Source: Maribacter spongiicola
Lineage (GTDB): Bacteria; Bacteroidota; Bacteroidia; Flavobacteriales; Flavobacteriaceae
Length of the DNA stretch: 64,000 nt
Assembly (NCBI RefSeq): GCF_004364165.1
Contig: NZ_SOAY01000011.1
Location: 620,001-684,000 of the forward strand
Reading direction: 5' to 3'
This document shows, one piece after another, positions 8,682 through 18,107 of this stretch (its first letter is position 1; each line of letters starts with the position of its first letter). The translations under genes and the position numbers were made by a program. The notes under the pieces were generated by a model. That model saw nothing but the letters and a program-made list of their open reading frames with translations, had not been told where the DNA came from and made no database searches.

Positions 8682-9467
8682 ATGAAGAAACAGCGTTTTT
8701 GTTATTTAGTACGTCTGCAATATTTAGGCTTTAGATTTAATGGTTGGCAGGTGCAACCTAAACTACGTACCATTGTAGGCATGCTCGATAAGACTTTCAC
8801 CTTTTTATACCCCGATATATCCTATAAAATTTTGGGTGCTGGTAGAACCGATGCAAAAGTTTCTTCATTAGATGGTGCATTTGAACTTTTCGTTGAAGAA
8901 CCTTTAGAAGACTTAGATGTATTTATACAGGATTTCAATAAAAACCTTCCCTCAGATATTCGTTTACTTTCAATAGCACCTATTGGTCAAGATTTTAATA
9001 TTATAAAGGATAGTAAAACGAAAGAGTATAATTACTTCTTTTCCTTCGGATGCAAAAATCACCCGTTTAGCGCACCTTTTATTACAAATTATCTAGACCA
9101 TCTAGATTTGGAATTAATGAAGCAGGGAGCGTCTCTGTTTCAAGGCATGCATGATTTTAGCGTATATACGGCATCGATAAAATCTACTACAATTGCAGTT
9201 CGAGAAATTGAATCTTGTTGTATTGTTCCCAATGATATTTTAACAGCTAACTTTTTTCCTGAACACAGTTACATTTTAAAAATTAAAGGAAAAGGTTTTA
9301 TAAGGTATCAAATTCGAATGATTATGGGCGCATTGGTGCAGCTTGGTAAAAATGAGCTTACTTTAAAAGAAATTAAGGCTTCTTTACTTACAGGGTCTAC
9401 TCATAAACTAAATACTATTGCACCTGGTTCTGGTTTAATTTTAAACAAGCTTCAGTTCAATAACTAG
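8682..9467 (+). CDS. TruA-like tRNA pseudouridine synthase, divergent paralogue
   Basis: The 261-residue protein has the TruA fold signatures: an N-terminal LVRLQYLGFRFNGWQVQP segment, then GAGRTDAKVSS with the catalytic Asp57, and a C-terminal RYQIRMIMGALVQLGK segment. TruA makes pseudouridine at positions 38-40 of the tRNA anticodon stem. The canonical motif is GRTDAGVHA; here Gly and His-Ala are replaced by Lys and Ser-Ser, so this looks like a divergent TruA paralogue whose substrate may differ. The catalytic Asp is kept. It precedes corA by about 30 bases and may be co-transcribed with it. Confidence 0.75.
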   Translation: MKKQRFCYLVRLQYLGFRFNGWQVQPKLRTIVGMLDKTFTFLYPDISYKILGAGRTDAKVSSLDGAFELFVEEPLEDLDVFIQDFNKNLPSDIRLLSIAPIGQDFNIIKDSKTKEYNYFFSFGCKNHPFSAPFITNYLDHLDLELMKQGASLFQGMHDFSVYTASIKSTTIAVREIESCCIVPNDILTANFFPEHSYILKIKGKGFIRYQIRMIMGALVQLGKNELTLKEIKASLLTGSTHKLNTIAPGSGLILNKLQFNN

Positions 9468-9500
9468 TTTGTAGTTTAATATATTTATAAAAAATTGTTC

Positions 9501-10595
9501 ATGGCAGTAAATAAGAAGCTCAACTTCCCTAAACGTAAAAAGAAAAAGTCTCGCCAGCAGAATAAGCTAGGTAAAGCACCGGGTACCATAAGTTACATGG
9601 GCGATAAAGAGCTTAGTGATAGTATAATTTACAGCACAACCTATAACTCTGATGGTTTTGAAACTGCCGAGTTTACAAACTTAGAGCACTTTTTTAAAGA
9701 GGAACGAGCAGATAAAATATCATGGGTCAATGTTGTTGGTATTACTGACGAACCTTTTATCGAAAAAATAGGCAAGCACTTTAATTTGAACCCTTTGGTG
9801 CTTGAAGATATCGTCAACACTGAACAAAGACCCAAGATCGATGAGTATGAAGATTATATTTTTGGGGTCTTTCGAATGTTATACATTTCTGAGGAAGATG
9901 AAATTGTCGGCGAGCATATAGCAATAGTTTTACATGAAAATACAGTTTTAGTTTTTCAAGAAGTGAAGGCTGATGTTTTTAACGGACTACGAGAGCGTAT
10001 TACCGGTAAACTTGGTCGTATTAGAACTAGGGGAGCAGATTACCTGTTTTTTGCTTTACTAGACGCTATGGTAGATAATTACTTTTTAGCCATTGAAAAC
10101 TTGAATAATAGAATAGAGAACCTAGAAGAAGAAGTGTATCAGAATCCTGAACCGATAGTCGCTAAAAATATTCAGCTACTTAAAAAAGAGGTTTTAAAAA
10201 TTAGAAGATGGATTTATCCTGTCAAAGAATTGATAAGTAGATTGATAGATACCGAAAATAAGCTCATTACAAAAGACACGAAACTATTTTTACGTGATGT
10301 ATTGGATCACACCATGGAAATTAATGAAAGCTTACAGATATATAGAGAAATGTCTATGAGTTTAATGGAAATGTATATGAGTAACATGAGTAATAAAATG
10401 AATGAGGTGATGAAGGTGTTGACCATTATGGCATCTATTTTTATTCCTTTGACCTTCATTGCAGGTATCTACGGTATGAATTTTGACCATATGCCCGAGC
10501 TTCATTATAAATACGGATACTACGTGGTTTGGGCTGTTATGATTATTCTCTTTATAGGAATGATGTTTTATTTTAAAAAGAAAAAGTGGTTGTAA
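9501..10595 (+). CDS. corA: CorA-family magnesium/cobalt transporter
   Basis: From the ATG at 9501 the protein has about 364 residues (a TTG at 9495 is possible but unlikely). It has a basic N-terminus, a long cytoplasmic alpha/beta and coiled region, and two C-terminal membrane helices. The hallmark YGMNF motif lies just after the first helix at the pore mouth, followed by acidic loop residues (DHMPEL). CorA pentamers carry Mg2+ (and Co2+) through the inner membrane. The gene follows the truA-like gene closely. Confidence 0.92.
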   Translation: MAVNKKLNFPKRKKKKSRQQNKLGKAPGTISYMGDKELSDSIIYSTTYNSDGFETAEFTNLEHFFKEERADKISWVNVVGITDEPFIEKIGKHFNLNPLVLEDIVNTEQRPKIDEYEDYIFGVFRMLYISEEDEIVGEHIAIVLHENTVLVFQEVKADVFNGLRERITGKLGRIRTRGADYLFFALLDAMVDNYFLAIENLNNRIENLEEEVYQNPEPIVAKNIQLLKKEVLKIRRWIYPVKELISRLIDTENKLITKDTKLFLRDVLDHTMEINESLQIYREMSMSLMEMYMSNMSNKMNEVMKVLTIMASIFIPLTFIAGIYGMNFDHMPELHYKYGYYVVWAVMIILFIGMMFYFKKKKWL

Positions 10596-10780
10596 TCTTC
10601 ATTCACAAACTTTCGTTTATTAGATAGTACAACAAAGCATTTCCATTAAAGATTAATTGTAATGGGTCATTCCTATTGCTACACATCATATATCTTGCTT
10701 ATATCTAAAATATTAGATATGAGTGATTTAAGTACAGTATAGTGTTGTGTTTAAGTCTATTATTAACTACTATAATATAT

Positions 10781-11323
10781 ATGAAAATGAAAACTATTTA
10801 TATGTCAATTGCGGGACTGTTCTTAATGACCGGCACTTTATTGGCACAGAATCAAAATCAAGAAGTATTGAATACCAAAATTTCTAAATCATACACCATT
10901 AACGACGGAAAGAAACTGGTAAAGAATACGGTAGTAATTACAACGAAAAGATTAAATACAGTAGAAAATGCTGAAAAGGACCAAGGAAAAGTAAACCAAG
11001 ATAGAATAGTGGATAGTGTTTCGACCATTATTAAAACAGTTCAAATAGACAATGATGATGACGATGCTTTCGATGAAAAAATTGTCTTTAGCTATGAATC
11101 TAAAACTCCAGAAGATTTTGTTTTAGTTTCTAAAAATGACGAATTGGTTGTGGCCATGAATGAAGGAGAAAACTTAAAAATTGTTGAAAATTTGAGTTTA
11201 AAAAGTAAAGCGGCTTTAGATAATAAGACCACCTACATTTTTACTAATGAGCATGGTGAGAATTTAGAATTTCTAGTACAAGAGTACAGTAAATCAGTTG
11301 ATACTGCGATGCTAAATGAATAG
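10781..11323 (+). CDS. Secreted protein of unknown function
   Basis: From the ATG at 10781 the product is 180 residues and begins with a signal peptide (MKMKTIYMSIAGLFLMTGTLLAQ, predicted cleavage after AQ; a second ATG is two codons later). The mature part is rich in Lys, Asp, Glu and Val with a DNDDDDAFDE acidic stretch that might bind cations. No family is recognised. A longer GTG-started reading from 10742 would add residues that hide the signal peptide, so I reject it. A terminator follows. Confidence 0.6.
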   Translation: MKMKTIYMSIAGLFLMTGTLLAQNQNQEVLNTKISKSYTINDGKKLVKNTVVITTKRLNTVENAEKDQGKVNQDRIVDSVSTIIKTVQIDNDDDDAFDEKIVFSYESKTPEDFVLVSKNDELVVAMNEGENLKIVENLSLKSKAALDNKTTYIFTNEHGENLEFLVQEYSKSVDTAMLNE

Positions 11324-11350
11324 TACTTCGCTTTCATTTTAAAACAAAAA

Positions 11351-11376
11351 AGAGCCGTCTACACGGCTCTTTTTTT
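11351..11376. terminator. Bidirectional rho-independent terminator
   Basis: The 8-bp stem AGAGCCGT / ACGGCTCT has a 4-base loop and is flanked by A6 and T8 runs, so it works in both directions. It ends both the secreted-protein gene and the convergent cysE-cysM operon. Confidence 0.88.
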
Positions 11377-11396
11377 ATATCCTATTTTGAAAAATA

Positions 11397-12284
11397 TTAT
11401 AATTCAAATAATTCTGATGATAAGTAGCGATCTCCGCGATCACAAACTATAGAAACAATTACACCATGATCTAATTCTTGAGCTAAGCGTAGTGCAACCG
11501 TCGCTGCACCGCCACTACTCATACCTGAAAAAATACCTTCTTCTTTTGCCAATCTCCGAGCCATATTTTTAGCCTCCAGTTCATTGACTTCCATGATGCG
11601 GTCTACTTTCTTTGGATTAAATATTTTTGGTAAATATTCTTGAGGCCATTTTCTTATACCTGGTATACTGGCATTATCGCTTGGCTGGACACCTACTATT
11701 TGCACATTGCTGTTTTTCTCTTTTAAGAAAGTAGACGTACCCATTATTGTACCTGTCGTACCCATCGAAGAAACGAAGTGGGTGACTTTACCATCGGTAT
11801 CTTGCCATATTTCAGGACCTGTTGTATTATAATGAGCTTTCCAGTTATTTTCATTTCCGAATTGGTTCATCATTATATAACCTTCATTGGTAACCTTACT
11901 TTCCGCATAATCTCGAGCGCCTTCAATACCCACATCAGCAGACGTTAAGGTTACTTTGGCACCATATGCCCTCATGGTCTGGACTCTTTCCTTGGTAGCA
12001 TTCTCTGGCATTACCAATTCAATATCTAGTCCGTATACACCAGCTATCATAGCTAAAGCAATACCGGTATTTCCACTGGTAGCTTCTATTAATTTATCGT
12101 TAACTGTAAAATCGCCATTGTCAAAACCGGTTTTAATCATATTGTAAGCAGCGCGATCTTTTACACTACCACCTGGATTATGACCTTCTAATTTAAAATA
12201 CAGAGAAACATTAGGGTTTGTATTGAGAACTCGGGACTTTACTAGCGGAGTATTGCCAATAAGAGATAATAAGGTATTAGACAT
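11397..12284 (-). CDS. cysM: Cysteine synthase B (O-acetylserine sulfhydrylase)
   Basis: The 295-residue PLP enzyme has the schiff-base Lys42 in GGSVKDRAA, the substrate loop EATSGNTGIALAM and the glycine-rich phosphate loop SSMGTTGTIMG. These define the cysteine synthase/CysM group, which converts O-acetylserine and sulfide (or thiosulfate) to cysteine. The C-terminus (IVSIVCDRGDRYLSSELF) is typical of CysM. It overlaps the upstream cysE by eight bases, giving a two-gene cysteine biosynthesis operon whose first product supplies its substrate. Confidence 0.93.
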   Translation of the reverse strand: MSNTLLSLIGNTPLVKSRVLNTNPNVSLYFKLEGHNPGGSVKDRAAYNMIKTGFDNGDFTVNDKLIEATSGNTGIALAMIAGVYGLDIELVMPENATKERVQTMRAYGAKVTLTSADVGIEGARDYAESKVTNEGYIMMNQFGNENNWKAHYNTTGPEIWQDTDGKVTHFVSSMGTTGTIMGTSTFLKEKNSNVQIVGVQPSDNASIPGIRKWPQEYLPKIFNPKKVDRIMEVNELEAKNMARRLAKEEGIFSGMSSGGAATVALRLAQELDHGVIVSIVCDRGDRYLSSELFEL

Positions 12285-13068
12285 GTGGTAATGTTTTAAT
12301 TTTTATTTCAGGTGTGTGAAAAACTGTGGAATGTGGTGGTACCGAGGCGGTAATCCAAGCGTTTCCTCCTATAACACTATTGGCACCAATAACGGTATCA
12401 CCACCTAAAATAGTGGCATTTGCGTAAATGGTAACGTTATTATCTATGGTTGGGTGACGTTTGGTTTGCTGTAAGTTTTTAGCAACAAAGAGTCCGCCCA
12501 AAGTTACGCCTTGGTATATTTTGACATCATTCTTTATAATTGCAGTTTCACCAATTACAACTCCGGTACCATGATCAATATGAAAAGACTTTCCTATTTG
12601 TGCACCTGGGTTAATATCTACACCAGTTTGCCTATGCGCATATTCTGTCATTAATCTTGGTACTAAAGGAAAACCCGTTTTATATAACTCGTGAGCTAAT
12701 CTATATACTGAAATGGCATAAAAGCCTGGGTAAGCCATATACACTTCTTCAATTGATAATGAGGCGGGATCACAATTTACCGTCGCTTCAGCATCAAGAT
12801 TTAAGCTCTCTAGAACTAAAGGAAGTTTCTCTACATAATTCTCCCAAACCTTCTTACAAGGTTTATCGCTTTCCCAACAGGCTAAATTAACAAGTTCATC
12901 AAATTGCTTTTCAAGTACATCTAAACTTTCTGCTACTGGTGTTTCAATATCAAACAACATATAAAAAAGAAGGTCGGTAAATTTCTCCGTATTCTTTTTT
13001 AAACGAAATCTTAAATTCGGTTGTTTTTTGTGGGTATTAATCTTTTCGATTATAGATCGATGGTCCAT
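12277..13068 (-). CDS. cysE: Serine O-acetyltransferase
   Basis: The 263-residue protein has an N-terminal helical domain (about 1-135) and a C-terminal left-handed beta-helix with hexapeptide repeats. Key stretches include HRQTGVDINPGAQIG, the catalytic-region IDHGTGVVIGETA and KIYQGVTLGGLFV. It acetylates serine for cysteine synthesis and usually binds the sulfhydrylase through its C-terminus. It is the first gene of the cysE-cysM pair. It appears shortened in the cofactor loop in the usual way for the Bacteroidota form. Confidence 0.92.
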   Translation of the reverse strand: MDHRSIIEKINTHKKQPNLRFRLKKNTEKFTDLLFYMLFDIETPVAESLDVLEKQFDELVNLACWESDKPCKKVWENYVEKLPLVLESLNLDAEATVNCDPASLSIEEVYMAYPGFYAISVYRLAHELYKTGFPLVPRLMTEYAHRQTGVDINPGAQIGKSFHIDHGTGVVIGETAIIKNDVKIYQGVTLGGLFVAKNLQQTKRHPTIDNNVTIYANATILGGDTVIGANSVIGGNAWITASVPPHSTVFHTPEIKIKTLPHV

Positions 13069-13086
13069 GGGTCTTCATTAATTCAT

Positions 13087-13094
13087 CAAAATTA
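13087..13094 (-). promoter_or_regulatory. Candidate -7 box of cysE
   Basis: On the minus strand TAATTTTG matches the Bacteroidota -7 consensus TAnnTTTG and lies about 19 bases before the cysE ATG. I see no clear TTG at the right spacing for a -33 element, so this is only a candidate. Confidence 0.4.
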
Positions 13095-13162
13095 ACCAAA
13101 TAACTAAAAGTACTTCTCTTCTTATGGTTAACTTTAGCTTAAAATCACAAGAGTTAGGTCGT

Positions 13163-13843
13163 ATGTTAGAAACGAAGATTACAAAAAGCACTTTTCAATT
13201 TTTAAATAAGCTTAAGAAAAACAATAATCGAGATTGGTTTACAGAACATAAGGCGGAATTTAAAGCCGAGGAAACTAAAGTAAAGAGCTTTTTTAATCAT
13301 ATACTTGAAAAGCTAAAGACACATGATGAAATTGAAAAATTAAAAGTATTTAGAATTTATAGGGATGTTCGTTTTTCAAAGAATAAAACTCCTTATAAAA
13401 CTAATTTCTCTGCTTCGTTTTCTAGAGCAGGTAAGCATCGTAGAGGTGGGTATTACTTGCAGGTAGCACCAAGTAACAGTTTTGTTGCTGTCGGATTCTG
13501 GAATCCTGAAAAGGAAGACTTATTGCGAATAAGAAAAGAGTGGGAGATAGACACTAGCGATTTGACGGACATTATCAATGATAAAAAATTTAACGCTATT
13601 TGGGGACCATTAGTTGGCGATGAATTAAAAACTGCCCCGAAAGGTTTTGATAAGGAAGATCCTAACATTGAATATATACGCAAAAAGCAATATATTTTCG
13701 TTAAGAATTTTACCGATAAAGAAGTCTTATCAGATGATTTTGCTAATAAGGTAAATGACAGTTTTGCTGCAATACGACCTTATTTCGATTTAATGAGTAA
13801 TATTCTTACCACGAACCTAAATGGCGAATCACTTTTGGATTAA
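13163..13843 (+). CDS. DUF2461 family protein
   Basis: From the ATG at 13163 the protein has 226 residues. It shows the DUF2461 (TIGR02453-type) pattern: TFQFLNKLKKNNNRDWF at the start, KVFRIYRDVRFSKNKTPYKT in the middle and GGYYLQVAPSNSFVAVGFW after it. The family is widespread but without known activity. An earlier in-frame ATG at 13124 would add 13 residues that do not fit the family's usual start. The 3' end overlaps the convergent gene at 13829 by 15 bases. Confidence 0.85.
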   Translation: MLETKITKSTFQFLNKLKKNNNRDWFTEHKAEFKAEETKVKSFFNHILEKLKTHDEIEKLKVFRIYRDVRFSKNKTPYKTNFSASFSRAGKHRRGGYYLQVAPSNSFVAVGFWNPEKEDLLRIRKEWEIDTSDLTDIINDKKFNAIWGPLVGDELKTAPKGFDKEDPNIEYIRKKQYIFVKNFTDKEVLSDDFANKVNDSFAAIRPYFDLMSNILTTNLNGESLLD

Positions 13844-14239
13844 ATCATATTTTTCAAAAAATTGAATTTGATCTTGCAATCTTTTAACGACCATATTCAT
13901 CATTCTTTTATTCAGCGCAGACGAGTTTTGAATGTAGTTTTCGTATTCATCTACGGTAAAATGACCTATAATCATTCCTTTTAATGAATTTCTATATTTG
14001 ATGTCTTTTTGTATGGCTTTTGCTATATAATCTAACCGTTTTTCAAGTTTTAGCTCGTAAAAGGTATTTTTCATTTTTTTAATGTAATTCTGAAAAGAAG
14101 CTAATAACAAATCGTTCTGAAATTTTATTATTGGTCGCAATGTTTCATTCTGAAACCGCTCATCATCACTCATGTCGGGCATTATTTTGGCAGAGGTAAT
14201 TGTTGGTCGAATTGATTGCAATTGCTGTTTCCTGTCCAT
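13829..14239 (-). CDS. Conserved hypothetical helical protein
   Basis: The 136-residue protein is basic, almost wholly alpha-helical in appearance and has no signal peptide or membrane helix. It begins MDRKQQLQSIRPTI and contains ERFQNETLRPIIKFQNDLL. I recall close relatives in Flavobacteriaceae, sometimes labelled glyoxalase in databases, but no glyoxalase metal or fold motifs are visible, so I treat the function as unknown. Its end overlaps the convergent DUF2461 gene by 15 bases. Confidence 0.65.
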   Translation of the reverse strand: MDRKQQLQSIRPTITSAKIMPDMSDDERFQNETLRPIIKFQNDLLLASFQNYIKKMKNTFYELKLEKRLDYIAKAIQKDIKYRNSLKGMIIGHFTVDEYENYIQNSSALNKRMMNMVVKRLQDQIQFFEKYDLIQK

Positions 14240-14478
14240 TTTTATGATTTTATTTAAAGGTACGTATTAGATAAAACTCATAATTATCACCGTAAAGAAG
14301 TTTTTAACCTGTTATGAACATTATTGTTTAAAGCAATAATTTGCATTGTAAATTAAAGTAATCATAAATCTCACTATCGACTATTATTAATATGTAACTA
14401 ATTAATACTTCAATTGTTACTATTGGCAATTCGTAGTTGCTAAAGCATTGAAAATCGTAGTTTTCTTTTTTTTCAACA

Positions 14479-14486
14479 TAACTTTG
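14479..14486 (+). promoter_or_regulatory. Candidate -7 box of the thioesterase gene
   Basis: TAACTTTG is an exact match to TAnnTTTG, 26 bases before the ATG at 14513. No good TTG -33 element sits 17-23 bases upstream. The rest of the 273-base gap from 14240 shows no gene. Confidence 0.45.
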
Positions 14487-14512
14487 CACCGTAATTTTTT
14501 AAAAAGGAAACT

Positions 14513-14917
14513 ATGAGATTTCATACAAGAAAATTAGTGAAGCCAGGTGATTTGAATTCTAACGGAACATTGTTTGGAGGTCAATTATTAGCTTGGATAG
14601 ATGAAGAGGCCGCATTATATGCAATTATTCAATTAGAAAACGGAAAGGTAGTTACCAAATATATGTCTGAGATTAATTTTATGAGCGCCGCTGTAAAAGG
14701 TGACGTTGTTGAAATAGGAATTGAAGTTGTCAAATTTGGTAAAACATCGTTGACCTTAAATTGCGAAGTTCGTAATAAAATGAACCATGAGACAATAGTA
14801 ACGGTCGATAATATAATTATGGTGAACCTTGGGGAGAATGGAAAACCGACTCCGCATGGTAAAACAAAAATTGAGTTCGTTAAAGATCGTTTAGCAGCCT
14901 TGGGTGAAGATTATTAA
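14513..14917 (+). CDS. Hotdog-fold acyl-CoA thioesterase (YciA-like)
   Basis: The 134-residue protein has the hotdog acyl-CoA hydrolase pattern: LVKPGDLNSNGTLFGGQLLAWIDEEAALYA with the NG-x-LFGG-x-L-x-W-D signature, then FMSAAVKGDVVEI and the beta-strand SLTLNCEVRN. Such enzymes hydrolyse acyl-CoA thioesters in the cytosol; chain length cannot be told from sequence here. It has AAGGAAACT before the start, one of the few SD-like spots in the window. Its last four bases overlap the convergent dipeptidase gene. Confidence 0.88.
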   Translation: MRFHTRKLVKPGDLNSNGTLFGGQLLAWIDEEAALYAIIQLENGKVVTKYMSEINFMSAAVKGDVVEIGIEVVKFGKTSLTLNCEVRNKMNHETIVTVDNIIMVNLGENGKPTPHGKTKIEFVKDRLAALGEDY

Positions 14918-16203
14918 ATCTCACCCAATATTTTCGCCTGAGCTTGAACCTCGTCTAATACACGCATAAGGTTACCGCCCCATAATTTTGCAATATCTTC
15001 TTCTGAGTAACCACGTTCTACAAGTTCTAAAGTTACATTGAAGGTTTCTGATGCATCATTCCACCCCTCAATACCGCCACCACCATCAAAATCTGAACTT
15101 ATACCGACATGGTCTATACCTATTAGTTTCACCATATAGTCAATGTGGTTAACAAAATCGGCAACATTTACTGCAGGTGGCGCATCAGTTTTATTTTCAA
15201 CCAAGCCCTTACCAATTTCAAGTACTTTAGGGTAGTTTTCCATAAAGGCTTCTTTTTCAGTATCAGATAAACCTGAGAACTGAGAACGCTCATACCAAGC
15301 TATTTCTAATGAATCGGCAATTTTTTGGTAAATAGATTTCATATATGCGGCTCTGGCATCATGCTTTTCAGTATTTAAATAAGAGCTGAACGCAACGGTT
15401 TGTACAACCCCGCCATTTTCTTTCATCATCATTAACTGCTCATCATCAAGGTTACGGCTGTGTCCGCATAACGCTCGTGCAGACGAATGTGATGCTATAA
15501 TTGGTGCTTTTGACAATGCTATCATTTGCTTCATCGCTTCTTTTGAAGGGTGCGAAACATCAATCATTATACCTAGCTTATTCATTTCTACTACTGCTTC
15601 CTTACCTAAATCACTTAATCCGTTATGTAACCATACATCATCTGCTTCACCGGTATTGGAGTCAGAAAATTGACTGTGACCATTGTGCGCCAAAGAAATA
15701 TAACGTGCCCCTAAATCATAATAGGTTTTAAATTGGGTTAAATCTGTACCAATAGGGTATGCGTTTTCAACACCTATCATTGCAACTTTTTTTCCAGCCC
15801 CAGCAATTCGTTTTACATCTGCAGAGGTTAAAGCCAATTCTATTTCATCGGGAGCAATTTCTTCACACAATTTATGAATAGCCTCAAACTTTTGAATAGC
15901 GTTCTCTTTTGCCTTGGCATAGCCATCATCCGTCAACGTATCTTGACCTGTATAAACGATGAGCCAAGAGACGTCTAAACCACCTTCTTTCATCTTCGGT
16001 AAGTTTACTTGGGTATCTAACCTCTGACTGTAATTTACACTGTCTGTAAAGTTTTTAACATTGATATCATTATGGGTGTCAATGGTTATTACATCATCGT
16101 GAATTCGATGTGCTTTTTCTAAGGTAGATTCCTCAATTTTTTCTTTTTTTTCTCCACAAGAGAAAATGGTTGTAAGACACAGAAAATAGATAAGCTGCTT
16201 CAT
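14914..16203 (-). CDS. Membrane-anchored dipeptidase, peptidase M19
   Basis: The 429-residue protein begins with a lipoprotein signal (IFSC, Cys16). It has the metal-binding HND motif in VITIDTHNDIN, GVENAYPIG, the Asn/His-containing ISLAHNGHSQF, IDVSHPS, and SHSSARALCGHSRNLDDEQL typical of renal-dipeptidase-like M19 enzymes, plus VGISSDFDGGGG near the end. M19 enzymes are zinc dipeptidases that also cleave some D-amino-acid or cyclic dipeptides. It is a lone gene acting in the periplasm or at the outer membrane. Confidence 0.9.
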   Translation of the reverse strand: MKQLIYFLCLTTIFSCGEKKEKIEESTLEKAHRIHDDVITIDTHNDINVKNFTDSVNYSQRLDTQVNLPKMKEGGLDVSWLIVYTGQDTLTDDGYAKAKENAIQKFEAIHKLCEEIAPDEIELALTSADVKRIAGAGKKVAMIGVENAYPIGTDLTQFKTYYDLGARYISLAHNGHSQFSDSNTGEADDVWLHNGLSDLGKEAVVEMNKLGIMIDVSHPSKEAMKQMIALSKAPIIASHSSARALCGHSRNLDDEQLMMMKENGGVVQTVAFSSYLNTEKHDARAAYMKSIYQKIADSLEIAWYERSQFSGLSDTEKEAFMENYPKVLEIGKGLVENKTDAPPAVNVADFVNHIDYMVKLIGIDHVGISSDFDGGGGIEGWNDASETFNVTLELVERGYSEEDIAKLWGGNLMRVLDEVQAQAKILGEI

Positions 16204-16345
16204 GAAGTGAGTTTAGACCTACAATTTAAGTGTATTCACAACAAATAACCACTCTTAGGGAACATTTTATTGTTCTCGCAACAGTATTGATGCATTTTTA
16301 GGTAATAATAAAAACCAACCCCCTTAAACTAAAGAATATTTATTT

Positions 16346-18106
16346 ATGTCAATTTCAAAAACTAAGGATTTACTTGGTCAATTAGCCCAACTTGAAAGAA
16401 CCGTTAGCGAGTTCTCTTTTGATGAGTTAAGTGCAGACGATGCCAAAATCTTAAAAGGTTCATTTAACACCTTTCGAGCTAGTTTAGAAAATCATATTTA
16501 CAAACCTAAAAAAGGTGCGGTTGTTTCGCATGCTATCAAAGCCTCTAATGATGAAAATCAAGAGATTTCACAAAAACAATTTATTGCGCATATAAGTCAT
16601 GAAATTAGAACCCCATTGAACAGTATTATTGGTTTCGCCAATTTACTGAACGACGAAAAACTAACTAGTGGCCAACATAAAAAGGTAGATGCCATACAGT
16701 TTGCTTCCAATACATTATTAAAGCTTATAAATGAAGTGTTAGACTATTCTAAGATTTCTTCTGGCGTTTCTAATTTTGAAACGGTCGATTTTAACTTACA
16801 TAGTTTACTTAAAGATGTTATGTTTTTATGTGAAACTTTGATCGTTGATCGCAAAATTGAACTTTTAGTGGAGATTGATGACAATGTACCTAAAATTATA
16901 AAGGGAGACCCTTCAAAATTATCTCAAGTACTGCTCAATCTTCTTGGTAATTCTGTGAAGTTCGTTGAGCAAGGTTTTATAAAATTAGAGGTATTTAGTA
17001 AAGCATCTTATGATAACCATTGTGTGCTAGAATTTTCTGTAGCAGATACCGGAATTGGGATTGCTAAAGAAAAAATCGATACAATCTTTAAACGTTATAC
17101 ACAAGCAGAAGCAAATACTTCAAGTAAATATGGCGGTACGGGACTCGGTTTAACGATTACGAAAGAAATTATTGAGAAACTTAAAGGAGATATAGAAATT
17201 GATAGTACCATTGATAGTGGTACTACGGTAACCTTTCGATTGCCTTACACTATTGGCAAAAACATAGGTTTTTCTAAAATATCGAAAAAACCATATAAAA
17301 ATTTAAAAGGTCAGCATTTATTAGCAGGTGCTGAGATTATGGTTTTTGAAGACAACCAAATGAATTCACTTCTAATTGTTGAGCAATTAACAAAATGGGG
17401 TTGCAAGGTGCATGCAAATGTTTCTTTAACCGAAGGTCTAGAAATTCTTGGTTCTAGTAATGTAGACCTTATTCTTATGGACTTAAAAATGCCTAACCAA
17501 AACGGGTTTGAGGTTTCAAAAATTATTAGAACTCACGAAAACAATAAAATCAAGTCTACACCAATTGTTGCCTTTAGTGCAGATTTCACCGAAAAGGATA
17601 GTATAGAATGTAAAACAATAGGAATTAACGATTTTCTGTTAAAACCATACAGCTTAAACGATTTAATGACGACCATTTTAAAGAATAAAAAAAGTAAAGT
17701 TGAACTCGAAGATTTTTCTTCAATACTTCAAAAGCCAATGATAAAGCCTAAAGAAACCACGGTTGTTGATCTAAATCATCTATTAAAAGATTGCTTTGGT
17801 GAGATAGATATGTTGAACGAGCTAGTAAAATTATTTAAACTGAACGCCATCGAATTCATTGGTAATGTTACTATTCATTTAAAAACCGATAACCTAAAAG
17901 AGATTGCCTTATCTGCACATAAATTAAAAGCAGGTTTTGCTATGATAAAGGCTGACGGAATGCGAAAGCTAATCGTTGATATAGAAGCAAGTTGCAAAGC
18001 AAATAAGGTAGAAAAAGTAAAAGAATTGTATGAAGTTTTCTTGATCGATTATCCAGTATTGGAAGAGAACCTTACCGCAGAATTAACAGTAATGAACAAA
18101 AAATAA
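16346..18106 (+). CDS. Cytosolic hybrid histidine kinase with REC and Hpt domains
   Basis: The 586-residue protein has no membrane segment. After an N-terminal helical region come HisKA (His85 in HISHEIRTPL), a HATPase domain (NLLGNSVKF, DTGIGI, GGTGLGLTI), a receiver domain (Asp379 in LILMDLKMP) and a C-terminal Hpt domain (His525 in SAHKLKAG). This is a complete His-Asp-His relay that needs an external receiver as its last step. The single-domain response regulator starts one base after its stop and is the obvious partner. It is the first gene of the surface-polymer block, so it probably controls it. Confidence 0.92.
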   Translation: MSISKTKDLLGQLAQLERTVSEFSFDELSADDAKILKGSFNTFRASLENHIYKPKKGAVVSHAIKASNDENQEISQKQFIAHISHEIRTPLNSIIGFANLLNDEKLTSGQHKKVDAIQFASNTLLKLINEVLDYSKISSGVSNFETVDFNLHSLLKDVMFLCETLIVDRKIELLVEIDDNVPKIIKGDPSKLSQVLLNLLGNSVKFVEQGFIKLEVFSKASYDNHCVLEFSVADTGIGIAKEKIDTIFKRYTQAEANTSSKYGGTGLGLTITKEIIEKLKGDIEIDSTIDSGTTVTFRLPYTIGKNIGFSKISKKPYKNLKGQHLLAGAEIMVFEDNQMNSLLIVEQLTKWGCKVHANVSLTEGLEILGSSNVDLILMDLKMPNQNGFEVSKIIRTHENNKIKSTPIVAFSADFTEKDSIECKTIGINDFLLKPYSLNDLMTTILKNKKSKVELEDFSSILQKPMIKPKETTVVDLNHLLKDCFGEIDMLNELVKLFKLNAIEFIGNVTIHLKTDNLKEIALSAHKLKAGFAMIKADGMRKLIVDIEASCKANKVEKVKELYEVFLIDYPVLEENLTAELTVMNKK

Positions 18107-18107
18107 T

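Noticed and set aside
13829..14239. Glyoxalase function for the 136-residue protein
   Set aside because: The label is recalled from databases, but no metal ligands or beta-alpha-beta3 pattern are visible.
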